A DNA stretch of 12,565 bases, taken from positions 1 through 12,565 of the forward strand of contig QWRL01000053.1 of NCBI GenBank assembly GCA_003670425.1. The letters run 5' to 3'. Every line of letters begins with the position of its first letter. The first letter of the stretch is position 1. Below, in pieces: positions 1 to 6,129 of this stretch. The notes beneath the pieces are model-generated. The model was not told the origin of the DNA. It did no database searches and worked only from the letters and a program-made list of their open reading frames with translations. Source of the stretch: Chloroflexota bacterium. GTDB taxonomy: Bacteria; Chloroflexota; Anaerolineae; Anaerolineales; UBA11657. A program made the position numbers and the translations under genes.

Positions 1-189
1 GCGCAAGCAGGTCTGGCTACAGCTGCAATGGGTGGCGTGCTTTGGGTAGGCACACGCGGCGCCAACAGCTTATGGCAACTGGCAGGTATTGCAGTGCTGG
101 CCGCTGCCCTCTACGTGGGCGTGTTGCTGGCTGCCGGCTTTACGGAGCTGCGGGAATTGGGGCGAAATATTTTTGCGGGGGGTGGATGA
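1..189 (+). CDS. C-terminal fragment of a membrane protein, probably a flippase of the MOP (Wzx/MurJ-like) superfamily
   Basis: Frame 1 is open from the window edge to TGA at 187-189, giving 62 residues; the start lies upstream of the window. The fragment has an Ala/Gly/Leu-rich membrane helix at about residues 2-17, a short polar turn (RGANS) and a second helix at about 25-48. A charged amphipathic tail (TELRELGRN) and a Gly-rich end follow. Two closing helices with a short charged tail containing L-R-E-L are typical of the C-terminus of lipid-linked oligosaccharide flippases and MurJ-type proteins. That match rests on general pattern only, with no diagnostic residue. It could be the end of any polytopic transporter. 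It runs away from the ccm operon and is separated from it by a long non-coding stretch. Confidence 0.5.
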   Translation, partial: AQAGLATAAMGGVLWVGTRGANSLWQLAGIAVLAAALYVGVLLAAGFTELRELGRNIFAGGG

Positions 190-752
190 GAAGTGAGTGC
201 AGTACCAGCGTATCTTTATGCAAGAGAAAAAGACACCATAGAAAATTGATCCACCAAATGGGAAGATCTCAGGTCTCAATATTTGTAATCCAAAGTGAAA
301 CAATGCCCGACAATGTGCGCAAACGACGTGTAAGGTCTTCCGCATTTCCGAGCAGTTTTTCTGGATTCAAGTTTTTCCTGCTCCGAGACAGAATCTAATG
401 GGTAGGAAATTCAAGGCTATTTTCCTCTGCACTCAAATGCTAAGGTACTACACCGCTCTTTGCACCCCAATTTTCACGAGCCCGCTCGCTTCCCCGGCCT
501 AGAAAGGCCCACTCCTAAAGCTACATCAAAGCTTTAAGTATAAAAATTACCCCGGCTTTTATCTCCACCACACCACCGGCACCCAGCAGCCCCAAGCACC
601 AGCTCCTCTCTGCCAGAAACTAGCGCGCGCTACAACACGCCGCGACGCCGCGCATACTAAAACTTCTGCGGTGCGCTGTAACCCCCCAATGTCTGGTCGA
701 ACTCCAGATCCGGGTTCGGCTCAGCGCTTTTTACTTTTCGGATTTGGTTTAG
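190..752. other. Long intergenic stretch, AT-richer than its surroundings, no convincing gene
   Basis: This 563-nt stretch lies between the convergent ends of the membrane-protein fragment and ccmD. The first 300 bases are clearly lower in GC than the rest of the window. Open frames here (for example one on the plus strand to 398) have no recognisable motif, no good ribosome site and low-complexity translations, so I do not call them. There are weak inverted repeats: 350-355 with 378-383 (GAGCAG/CTGCTC), 404-409 with 421-426 (AGGAAA/TTTCCT), 496-500 with 505-509 (GGCCT/AGGCC), and 516-522 with 530-536 (TAAAGCT/AGCTTTA). None has the stem plus T-run of a standard terminator on either strand. 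I see no tRNA. Transcription termination of both flanking units presumably occurs here. Confidence 0.5.
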
Positions 753-920
753 CTACCTGCCAGCCTCTTGCTGCTCAGCATTCGCCTGCAGGCCAGCCAG
801 CGCAGCCTGCAATGCACGCCAGCGCTGCACCAGCAGCACAAGGTAACCGCCACCCAGCAGGCCAAACGCGCCGGCAGCCAGCCAAAGGTAATAAGCCGTC
901 TCCGCCGCTGTATTTACCAT
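753..920 (-). CDS. ccmD: CcmD-like small membrane protein
   Basis: A 55-residue protein that closes the operon. It has a single hydrophobic helix at about residues 10-31 and then a basic, coiled-coil-prone tail (QRWRALQ and onwards). This is the size and architecture of CcmD, which sits beside CcmC and is needed to release haem-loaded CcmE from the CcmABC complex. The ATG at 920-918 starts 7 nt after the ccmC stop, so the two genes are likely translationally linked; the stop is TAG at 755-753. CcmD sequences diverge strongly, so the call rests on size, topology and position directly after ccmC. Upstream in-frame starts would place the N-terminus inside ccmC and are not needed. Confidence 0.75.
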   Translation of the reverse strand: MVNTAAETAYYLWLAAGAFGLLGGGYLVLLVQRWRALQAALAGLQANAEQQEAGR

Positions 921-927
921 GGCCGCA

Positions 928-1626
928 TCAGCCTTGCAACAACCGCAGGCGCATCTGCGCCACGCGCTCGCTGAGCTGCTCCAGGCGCAGCCGGTGCCAC
1001 AACAGCGTGCCGTACAGCACTGTAAAGACAAGCACAGAGAAAAGCAGCGTGTCGCGCATGGCGGGGGTCATGTCAAAGCTGCCCTTGGCGCCTGGCGCGC
1101 CGGCGCCAATCACCACCGGGTGAATGCTGCGAAAAATGCGAATGGCAGCGAAAGTAAGCGGCACGCTGGCAAACGCGATCACGCCGTACACTGCCGCAAA
1201 GCGCGCGCGGCGCTGCGGGTCTTCTATGCCCTGCCGCAGAAGCAGGTAAGCCGCGTACAGCAGCCAGGTGATGGTTGCGGTCGTCAGGCGCGGATCCCAG
1301 GTCCACCACGTGTTCCAGATGGGCCGCGCCCAAATGGCGCCGCTGACAATGTTCATGGACATGAACACCAGCCCGATCTCCGTGGAGCACAGTGCCACGC
1401 GGTCTGCCAGCAGGCTGCCGCGGCGCAAATGCAGCAGCCCCGCCGCAAACGCCACAAAAAATGCGAGCGCGCCCACCCAGCCAGCCGCTACATGAAAGTA
1501 AAACACGCGCTGCACCGCGCCCATCACAGCCTCCAGCGGGGCGTAAACAAATACCATATATAGCGCAGCTACCAGCAGCAGCACGGAGCTAACTGACAAA
1601 ATTTTCAGGCCCGTATTTTTTTGCAT
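928..1626 (-). CDS. ccmC: CcmC, haem-handling membrane protein that loads haem onto CcmE
   Basis: A 232-residue polytopic protein with about six membrane helices. The tryptophan-rich WWD motif is at about residues 99-115 (WARPIWNTWWTWDPRL). Two conserved external haem-ligand histidines flank it: H45 in FYFHVAAGW and H169 in SIHP. In System I, CcmC holds haem in its WWD domain and passes it to CcmE. I chose the ATG at 1626-1624, which gives a normal N-terminus entering the first helix. An in-frame TTG at 1647 would add seven residues but lies right after a strong stem-loop with no ribosome site. The gene follows ccmB by 42 nt and precedes ccmD by 7 nt. Confidence 0.95.
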   Translation of the reverse strand: MQKNTGLKILSVSSVLLLVAALYMVFVYAPLEAVMGAVQRVFYFHVAAGWVGALAFFVAFAAGLLHLRRGSLLADRVALCSTEIGLVFMSMNIVSGAIWARPIWNTWWTWDPRLTTATITWLLYAAYLLLRQGIEDPQRRARFAAVYGVIAFASVPLTFAAIRIFRSIHPVVIGAGAPGAKGSFDMTPAMRDTLLFSVLVFTVLYGTLLWHRLRLEQLSERVAQMRLRLLQG

Positions 1627-1650
1627 GCGTCTAAATCCATATTCCAATTT

Positions 1651-1667
1651 GCGCAGCCCGGCTGCGC
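1651..1667 (-). repeat. Perfect 7-bp stem-loop between ccmB and ccmC
   Basis: The sequence GCGCAGC-CCG-GCTGCGC forms a perfect 7-bp, almost all G/C stem with a 3-nt loop, directly after the ccmB TAA (1671-1669) and 24 nt before the chosen ccmC ATG. On the transcribed strand it is flanked by AAA on both sides rather than followed by U residues, so it is not a typical intrinsic terminator. It could stabilise the upstream mRNA, cause partial attenuation or hide a ccmC start. On the plus strand it is followed by only three T residues. Confidence 0.6.
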
Positions 1668-1668
1668 T

Positions 1669-2352
1669 TTACTCGGCCACCACTTGGTCAAACAAAAGCA
1701 CCGCCAGTGCCAGAAAGATAATATCGCTTGCAACCAGCAGGTTGAAGGCGGGCGCAACGCGCACCCAGGCACTGCCGGCCAGCACTTCCTGGCTGGCGCG
1801 CACTGCGGACAGGATTACCGGCATGGCCACCGGAAAAAGCAGGACCGGCAGCAGCACTTCACGCGCCCGCGCGTGCGCAGCCAGCGCCGCCAGCAGCGTG
1901 CCGGGCAGCAGGTAGCCCAGCGTGCCCAGCAGCAGCACCGCCAGGTTTAGCGGCTGCGCCACCGGCAGGTCATATAACAGCGCGAACACCGGCAGCACCA
2001 CGGCCTCCACCAGCAGCACAAACAACAAGCCGGAAAGCAGCTTGCCAAAATAAATGGCGAGGCGCTCCACCGGCGCCAGCAGCAGCCCCTCGTGCAGTGC
2101 ATGCTCGCGCTCGGCGGCAAAAACGCGGTTGAGCGCCAGCGTGGCTGCAAACACAATTGTCACCCACAGCACACCCGCCCCCACGCTGGCGCGCACGGTG
2201 CGCTCCAGATCCAGCGCGTAGTTAAAGACCACCACCGTCAGCAGCGCAAACACCACCAGCGCAGCCAGCAGCGCGCGCCCGCGCAGCTCGCTCAGCAAGT
2301 CCTTCCACAGCAGCGCGCCAATGACGCGCAGCATGCCGGGCTTACGTGCCAT
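1669..2352 (-). CDS. ccmB: CcmB, membrane subunit of the haem-maturation ABC transporter
   Basis: About 227 residues with six predicted membrane helices and almost no soluble parts, close to the usual CcmB length of about 220. Family features include the N-terminal helix entry (LLWKDLLSELRGR), the central charged stretch NRVFAAEREHALHEGLL at about residues 75-91, and the following LLAPVERLAIYFGKLLSG segment. CcmB pairs with CcmA, and ATP hydrolysis drives release of holo-CcmE from CcmCD. The ATG at 2352-2350 overlaps the ccmA stop by 11 nt. A second ATG at 2334 (MLRVIG) would give 221 residues and is equally plausible; neither has a strong ribosome site, which fits translational coupling to ccmA. 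Confidence 0.93.
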   Translation of the reverse strand: MARKPGMLRVIGALLWKDLLSELRGRALLAALVVFALLTVVVFNYALDLERTVRASVGAGVLWVTIVFAATLALNRVFAAEREHALHEGLLLAPVERLAIYFGKLLSGLLFVLLVEAVVLPVFALLYDLPVAQPLNLAVLLLGTLGYLLPGTLLAALAAHARAREVLLPVLLFPVAMPVILSAVRASQEVLAGSAWVRVAPAFNLLVASDIIFLALAVLLFDQVVAE

Positions 2353-3040
2353 CCGCACCCGCAAAGTGCACCGCCAGCTCCGTGGCGGACACGGACGCGG
2401 CAGCGCATGCATACACCACGCGCCCGCGCCCCAGCACAAGCACGCGGTCCGCCAGCGCAATGCCGCGCTGCACATCATGTGTTACCAGCAGCACACTGCG
2501 GCCGGCTGCAGCTTCAGCCTGCAGCAGTGCATCCAGCTGGGCGGCTGCATTTTGGTCCAAGCCGCTGTGCGGCTCGTCCAGCAGCAGCACACGCGGGCTG
2601 TGCAAAATGGCGCGCGCAATTGCCAGGCGCTGCTGCATGCCGCGCGAAAAATAGCGCACGCGCTCTGCGCGCTGGCGCATCAATCCCACCTGCTCCAGCA
2701 GCGCATCGCAGCGCACGCGCGCCGGCTCCACGCCATACAGGCTGGCATAAAACTGCAAATTCTCAATTGCAGTCAGTTCCGGATAGAGCAGCGGGTGATG
2801 GCCAACGAAGCCCACCACCGCGCGCAGCGCCTGCGGGTCTACAGCCAGATCAAAGCCGCCCAGCACCACACGGCCGCGGACGGGGCGCGCCAGCGTGGCA
2901 AGAATGCGCAGCAGCGTGGTCTTGCCCGCGCCATTGGCGCCAAACAACGCCACAAACTCGCCGGCAGCCACCTGCAAATCCACGCCGCGCAGCACGGGCT
3001 TGCCCGCGTAGCCGTGCTCGACACCGCGCACGTCAATCAT
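2342..3040 (-). CDS. ccmA: CcmA, ATPase subunit of the cytochrome c maturation ABC transporter
   Basis: A 232-residue ABC ATPase. It has Walker A GANGAGKTT at residues 34-42, a signature-like FSRGMQQRLAIARA at 131-144, Walker B VLLLDEP at 151-157 with the D-loop SGLD, and switch histidine H188 in LLVTHDV. The ABC signature reads FSRGMQQ rather than LSGGQ, the form usual in CcmA. With CcmB it powers the CcmABCD step that frees haem-loaded CcmE. The ATG at 3040-3038 is preceded by GGAG (3054-3051) at 10-nt spacing. It follows the cytochrome gene by 39 nt and overlaps ccmB. Confidence 0.95.
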   Translation of the reverse strand: MIDVRGVEHGYAGKPVLRGVDLQVAAGEFVALFGANGAGKTTLLRILATLARPVRGRVVLGGFDLAVDPQALRAVVGFVGHHPLLYPELTAIENLQFYASLYGVEPARVRCDALLEQVGLMRQRAERVRYFSRGMQQRLAIARAILHSPRVLLLDEPHSGLDQNAAAQLDALLQAEAAAGRSVLLVTHDVQRGIALADRVLVLGRGRVVYACAAASVSATELAVHFAGADGT

Positions 3041-3079
3041 GCAGCCGGCACTCCATAATCAAAACTGGTGGCGCGCCAA

Positions 3080-4639
3080 TTACACACCGGGTGCGCCGAG
3101 CGGCAGGTTGTAGTTGCGCACCAGTTGCAGCAGCTTGCGCATGGCGCGTGCGCGCTGGCGCTGGTGCTCGCCCGCCGAAAGCTCACCCAGCGCGTGGCTG
3201 TCATCCAGATGGGCAATCACGCGCAGCAGCTTGTCCCGCCCGGCTGCGGCTTGCGCCATTGTGGGCGGCGCACGGCGTACACGCAGCAGGCGCAGCGCAC
3301 CGGCCAGCAGCCCGGTGCCCACGGCCAGCAGGCACGCGCCAGCCGCCAGCGTCAGCAGCGCCTCAGGGCGCAGGCCGCTTTCTGCGTTTGCCTCAAGTGC
3401 AAACTGCAGCGCTGTGCCGGGCGGCGGCGGCACCAGCTGCAGCACTTGCATGCGCACACCGGGGCGCACCTCGCGTTCGCCAAGCGGCTGCGCCGCAGCG
3501 CCCGCCACGCGCAGCTGTCCGGCGGGCACGGTCACGGTCACACTGCGCACCGGATAATCAAGCGGCTGCACAATATTTACCAGTGTGGCGCTTGGCAAAA
3601 AATAAGACACAACCACCTGCTGCGTGGCAGGCTCGGCTGCGCTCGCGGGCAACAGCGCCGTGGCCAGCTCCACACCTGCCGCAGTGAGCCGCGCCGGCCA
3701 GCTTTGTTCCGGGCGCAGCTGCGCCTGGCTGGCCGCAGCCGGCAGGCGCAGCGCCAGCAGTGGCGCCGCCACGGGCGCCACGGTGCGCTTGCCGGTATTA
3801 CGCAGCACCGCCACCTGCGTCACCAGCAGCGCTGCCGCTTGCTGCTCCACAATAAAATGCAGCTGCACAAGCTCCACAGTATCAAGCGCAGCTGTGCTGT
3901 CAAAAATTTCCATATCCAGCGGGTAATCAACCCGGCCGGGCTCCAGCGCGATGGTGCGGCTGGCATACTTCACACGCTCGTGCTCGGCGCGCACTTCCAT
4001 GCGCGCATCCGGCGCCAGCTGCACATCATCAAAAACAAAATTGCCGGCGCGGTCCGTGGCCGTTTGCAGCGTGCGCTGCGCGCCCTGCGCATCCGCCGTC
4101 ACTAGCGTCAGCAGCAAGCCCGCAGCAGCTGCCGTGCCGCGCGTGGCGTTCAACACGCGCCCGTGCACGCGCACTGCCGGCACAGCCGGCGCAGCCGCCA
4201 CCGGCACGCGCGCCGCATTGCCGCTCAAGCTGTACAAGTGCGCCACCAGGTCCCAGCGTTGTCGCACAGAGAGCCGGTCCTTCCACGGCGGCATCAGTGC
4301 CGCCAGGTTTCCATTGCTAATAATGTTGAACCAGAATTGTGGTTCACGCACAGCCGCAAGCTGTGCATCCGTAAAGTTGGGCAGCGGCCCGGGCAGTTTG
4401 GCTGCCAGTTCGCCATCACCGGCGCCGTTCGCACCGTGGCAGGCGGTGCAGTGCTGCGCGTACAAGCGCGCACCATTGGCGGCATCCGCCGCCACGCCCG
4501 CAGCCAGCGCCACTGGCGCGGCCATCTCAAACGGCACATAGCCGGGCGGCGGAGTCACATCGCCCGCCAGTGTGCAGGCACCCGCAGCCAGTGCAGCGCT
4601 GCACAGCAGCAAGGCGCGCAGCAGAAAGCTAGTGCGCAT
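3080..4639 (-). CDS. Membrane-anchored monohaem cytochrome c fused to carboxypeptidase-regulatory-like and beta domains
   Basis: A 519-residue exported protein. Residues 1-22 form a signal peptide ending AAGAC; Cys22 could be a weak lipobox. Residues 52-142 form a class I cytochrome c domain with CTACH (C64, C67, H68) and a likely axial Met116 in LMPPW. Residues 155-245 look like a carboxypeptidase-regulatory or transthyretin-like beta domain (VHGRVLNATRG, TDRAGNFVFDDVQL). Residues 245-420 form a second beta-rich region of unknown function (IFDSTA, VAVLRNTGKR). A membrane helix at about 426-450, a basic stop (RLLRVRRA) and a roughly 60-residue presumed cytoplasmic tail follow. The start at 4639 overlaps the upstream gene by 11 nt; the longer frame up to 4714 runs against that gene and adds no signal. 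Position among ccm genes suggests it is a substrate or accessory of the system. Its electron partner is unknown. Confidence 0.85.
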   Translation of the reverse strand: MRTSFLLRALLLCSAALAAGACTLAGDVTPPPGYVPFEMAAPVALAAGVAADAANGARLYAQHCTACHGANGAGDGELAAKLPGPLPNFTDAQLAAVREPQFWFNIISNGNLAALMPPWKDRLSVRQRWDLVAHLYSLSGNAARVPVAAAPAVPAVRVHGRVLNATRGTAAAAGLLLTLVTADAQGAQRTLQTATDRAGNFVFDDVQLAPDARMEVRAEHERVKYASRTIALEPGRVDYPLDMEIFDSTAALDTVELVQLHFIVEQQAAALLVTQVAVLRNTGKRTVAPVAAPLLALRLPAAASQAQLRPEQSWPARLTAAGVELATALLPASAAEPATQQVVVSYFLPSATLVNIVQPLDYPVRSVTVTVPAGQLRVAGAAAQPLGEREVRPGVRMQVLQLVPPPPGTALQFALEANAESGLRPEALLTLAAGACLLAVGTGLLAGALRLLRVRRAPPTMAQAAAGRDKLLRVIAHLDDSHALGELSAGEHQRQRARAMRKLLQLVRNYNLPLGAPGV

Positions 4640-4973
4640 CACTTCCCGCGCTGCGCAGGCGCGCCACTTCCTGCTCCAGCTGCGCTGCCATGTCCGGCGC
4701 TGCAGCCAGCGCATCCAGCTGGCGCAGCAGCGCTGCGCCCTCCTGCAGCAGCAGCGCGCGCTGCTGCGCGTGATCCGCCGGGTCCAGTTTTTGTGCTGCG
4801 TGGTCCAGCTCCAGCTCGGCCAGCGCGCGCAGCACCAGTTCGCGCTGCTCCGTCAGCAGCTCCAGCGGCTGCACTTCATCCGCTGCGTACGGCGCTTGCA
4901 GCAGCGGCAGCGCCAAAAATGCAGCCAAAACCAGCAGTAGTGTCAGCGCCAGCAGCCCGGATGCAGCCGCCAT
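4629..4973 (-). CDS. Small membrane-anchored coiled-coil protein, CcmI-like
   Basis: A 114-residue protein with an N-terminal membrane helix (about residues 6-26) and then an entirely helical, Glu/Gln/Leu/Ala-rich soluble part. Residues 47-87 contain LRALAELELDHAAQKLD and QQRALLLQEGAALLRQLD. This resembles the segment after the first membrane helix of CcmI (a pattern like L-x-x-L-x-x-D-x-x-x-G-x-L). Proteobacterial CcmI presents apocytochrome to the CcmF/H ligase and normally carries a second helix and a TPR domain, both missing here. It sits 3 nt after ccmG and overlaps the cytochrome gene by 11 nt, so it is firmly in the operon. The assignment is tentative; it could be a lineage-specific CcmFH partner. 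Confidence 0.65.
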   Translation of the reverse strand: MAAASGLLALTLLLVLAAFLALPLLQAPYAADEVQPLELLTEQRELVLRALAELELDHAAQKLDPADHAQQRALLLQEGAALLRQLDALAAAPDMAAQLEQEVARLRSAGSDAH

Positions 4974-4976
4974 CGC

Positions 4977-5537
4977 TCAGGGCTGTGCCAGCAAGCGGTC
5001 CAGCACGGCGCTCAACTGCGCGCGGTTTGTGGGCCCGATGATGGGCGCCTGCAGCTGTCCACGCTGGTCAATGATGTAAGTTTCCGGCACGCCGCGAATG
5101 CGAAAGGCCTGCGCAATCACAGTGCCGCGATCCGGCCCGTTCGGGTAGGTTTGCTGCCACAGTTCAATGAAGGCGCGCGCCTCCGGCTCGGTGTCCACAT
5201 AATCCACGCCCAGGAACACCACGCCGCGCTCGCGATACGCCTGCCAAGTCTGCTCCAGGTCCGCAGCCTCCGCAGCGCATGGCGCACACCATGACGCCCA
5301 AAAGTTCACCACCACAATTTTGCCGCGGTAAGCCTGCAGCGTGTGCTGCGTACCGTCAAAACTGGCGAGTGTGAACAATGGTGCTGCGCCGCTGGTGGCG
5401 GACCCGCGCGAAACTTGCACCAGCTTGGCGCCCACCACCGCCAGCAGCGCCAGCAGCAGCAGCCACGCCAGCAGCTGCCAGCGCCGCGCCAGCCCTGCCG
5501 GCGTGGCTGCCAGCAGCGGAGCCTCAGCGCCAGTCAT
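4977..5537 (-). CDS. ccmG: CcmG/DsbE/ResA-type membrane-anchored thioredoxin
   Basis: A 186-residue protein with an N-terminal membrane anchor at about residues 20-40 and an extracytoplasmic thioredoxin fold. The active site is WCAPC (C84, C87) after VVVNFWAS, and the cis-proline is P151 in RGVPETYIID. These are hallmarks of CcmG/ResA proteins, which reduce the CcmH disulfide or the apocytochrome CxxCH before haem attachment. I chose the ATG at 5537-5535 (MTGAEAP), which has GGAG at 5551-5548 and overlaps ccmH by 14 nt. Starts at 5564 or 5573 would give longer overlaps. No CcdA/DsbD-type electron donor is in the window, so one must be elsewhere. Confidence 0.93.
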   Translation of the reverse strand: MTGAEAPLLAATPAGLARRWQLLAWLLLLALLAVVGAKLVQVSRGSATSGAAPLFTLASFDGTQHTLQAYRGKIVVVNFWASWCAPCAAEAADLEQTWQAYRERGVVFLGVDYVDTEPEARAFIELWQQTYPNGPDRGTVIAQAFRIRGVPETYIIDQRGQLQAPIIGPTNRAQLSAVLDRLLAQP

Positions 5538-6003
5538 CCAGCTCACGCTCCATGCGCGCTGCATGCGCTTCACTCACCGGCCCGGCAGCGCCTGTGGCAG
5601 CTGTCGCCGGCTTGCGCAGCGTGCGCACCAGCAGCACCGTGCCCGCAGCCAGCAGCGCCAGCGGCACCAGCCAAAAGAGCACGCTTGCACCGGCAAACGG
5701 CGGGCTGGCCAGTACGCGCGTGCCGTACTGCTCCGCAAAAAATGCGTGGATCTGGCTGGCGCTCCAGCCCGCCTGCAGCTTCTGGCGGATGATGGCGCGC
5801 CACTGGCTGCACGCCTGCGTGCCGCACACATCCAGCGGCACATTTTCACAAACGGGGCAGTACAGCTGGCTGGCAACGGCGTTCACTTCGTCATCAGTCG
5901 GCGTGGCCGCCGCAGCCCGCACGCTGGCCGGCAGCCAAAACAAAGCTGCCGCGAGCGCCACAAGCGCAAGCGCATACTGCAAAGGCACGCGCAAGAACCG
6001 CAT
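5524..6003 (-). CDS. ccmH: CcmH-family thiol oxidoreductase with four cysteines
   Basis: A 159-residue protein with a signal peptide or anchor at residues 1-31, then a small helical domain carrying LYCPVCENVPLDVC and QACSQWR (C49, C52, C60, C65). A C-terminal membrane helix lies at about 106-126 and a charged tail follows. The CxxC pair after L-Y, the downstream helices (IIRQKLQAGWSASQI) and the hydrophobic helix are those of the CcmH/CycL/NrfF family, which resolves apocytochrome disulfides and works with CcmF. The two further cysteines are not in the classical proteobacterial motif. The ATG at 6003-6001 starts a normal signal sequence. The frame stays open to an ATG at 6096, but that would add 31 odd Cys-rich residues before the signal. 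The gene overlaps ccmG by 14 nt. Confidence 0.9.
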   Translation of the reverse strand: MRFLRVPLQYALALVALAAALFWLPASVRAAAATPTDDEVNAVASQLYCPVCENVPLDVCGTQACSQWRAIIRQKLQAGWSASQIHAFFAEQYGTRVLASPPFAGASVLFWLVPLALLAAGTVLLVRTLRKPATAATGAAGPVSEAHAARMERELDDWR

Positions 6004-6129
6004 CTTCAAGTTATAGAATTGATTGCTGCGCGGGCACACCCATTGGCACGCAACGGCCTGCCCGCACGCGATTGTGATTGACACCGCCGCACACAAGCGG
6101 ATGCTCCGGCCATGCAGCCGGCACGCTGC
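6004..6129 (-). other. 126-nt spacer between ccmF and ccmH
   Basis: This is the largest gap within the ccm operon. On the minus strand it ends with TATAACTTGAAG directly before the ccmH ATG; that TATAAC is too close to the ATG to act as the -10 of a leadered transcript. I could not pair it with a good -35. The ccmH frame is open across most of the spacer, so it may be an unused 5' extension or a leader region. I see no stem-loop with a T-run. Confidence 0.3.

Noticed and set aside
70..345. 91-codon minus-strand frame with several Cys and His residues
   Set aside because: It overlaps the flippase-like end antisense, shows no known zinc or haem motif, and has no supporting start signal.
42..398. 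118-codon plus-strand frame overlapping the first membrane-protein fragment
   Set aside because: Its first part is out of frame with a better hydrophobic reading, and the rest has no recognisable motif or ribosome site.
690..716. TCTGG-TCGAACT-CCAGA, a 5-bp stem with a 7-nt loop resembling a tRNA T-arm
   Set aside because: The loop lacks the TTCRA consensus, and no acceptor, D-arm or anticodon arm can be placed around it.
2092..3687. 531-codon open frame on the plus strand opposite ccmB, ccmA and the cytochrome gene
   Set aside because: It lies antisense to three well-supported genes. Its translation is rich in Ala, Arg, Gln, His and Pro with no fold-like pattern, as expected from the reverse strand of GC-rich coding DNA.
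3068..5041. Long plus-strand open frames (3068-4105, 4163-5041)
   Set aside because: They are antisense shadows of the cytochrome and CcmI-like genes, with low-complexity Gln/His/Arg-rich translations and no ribosome sites.
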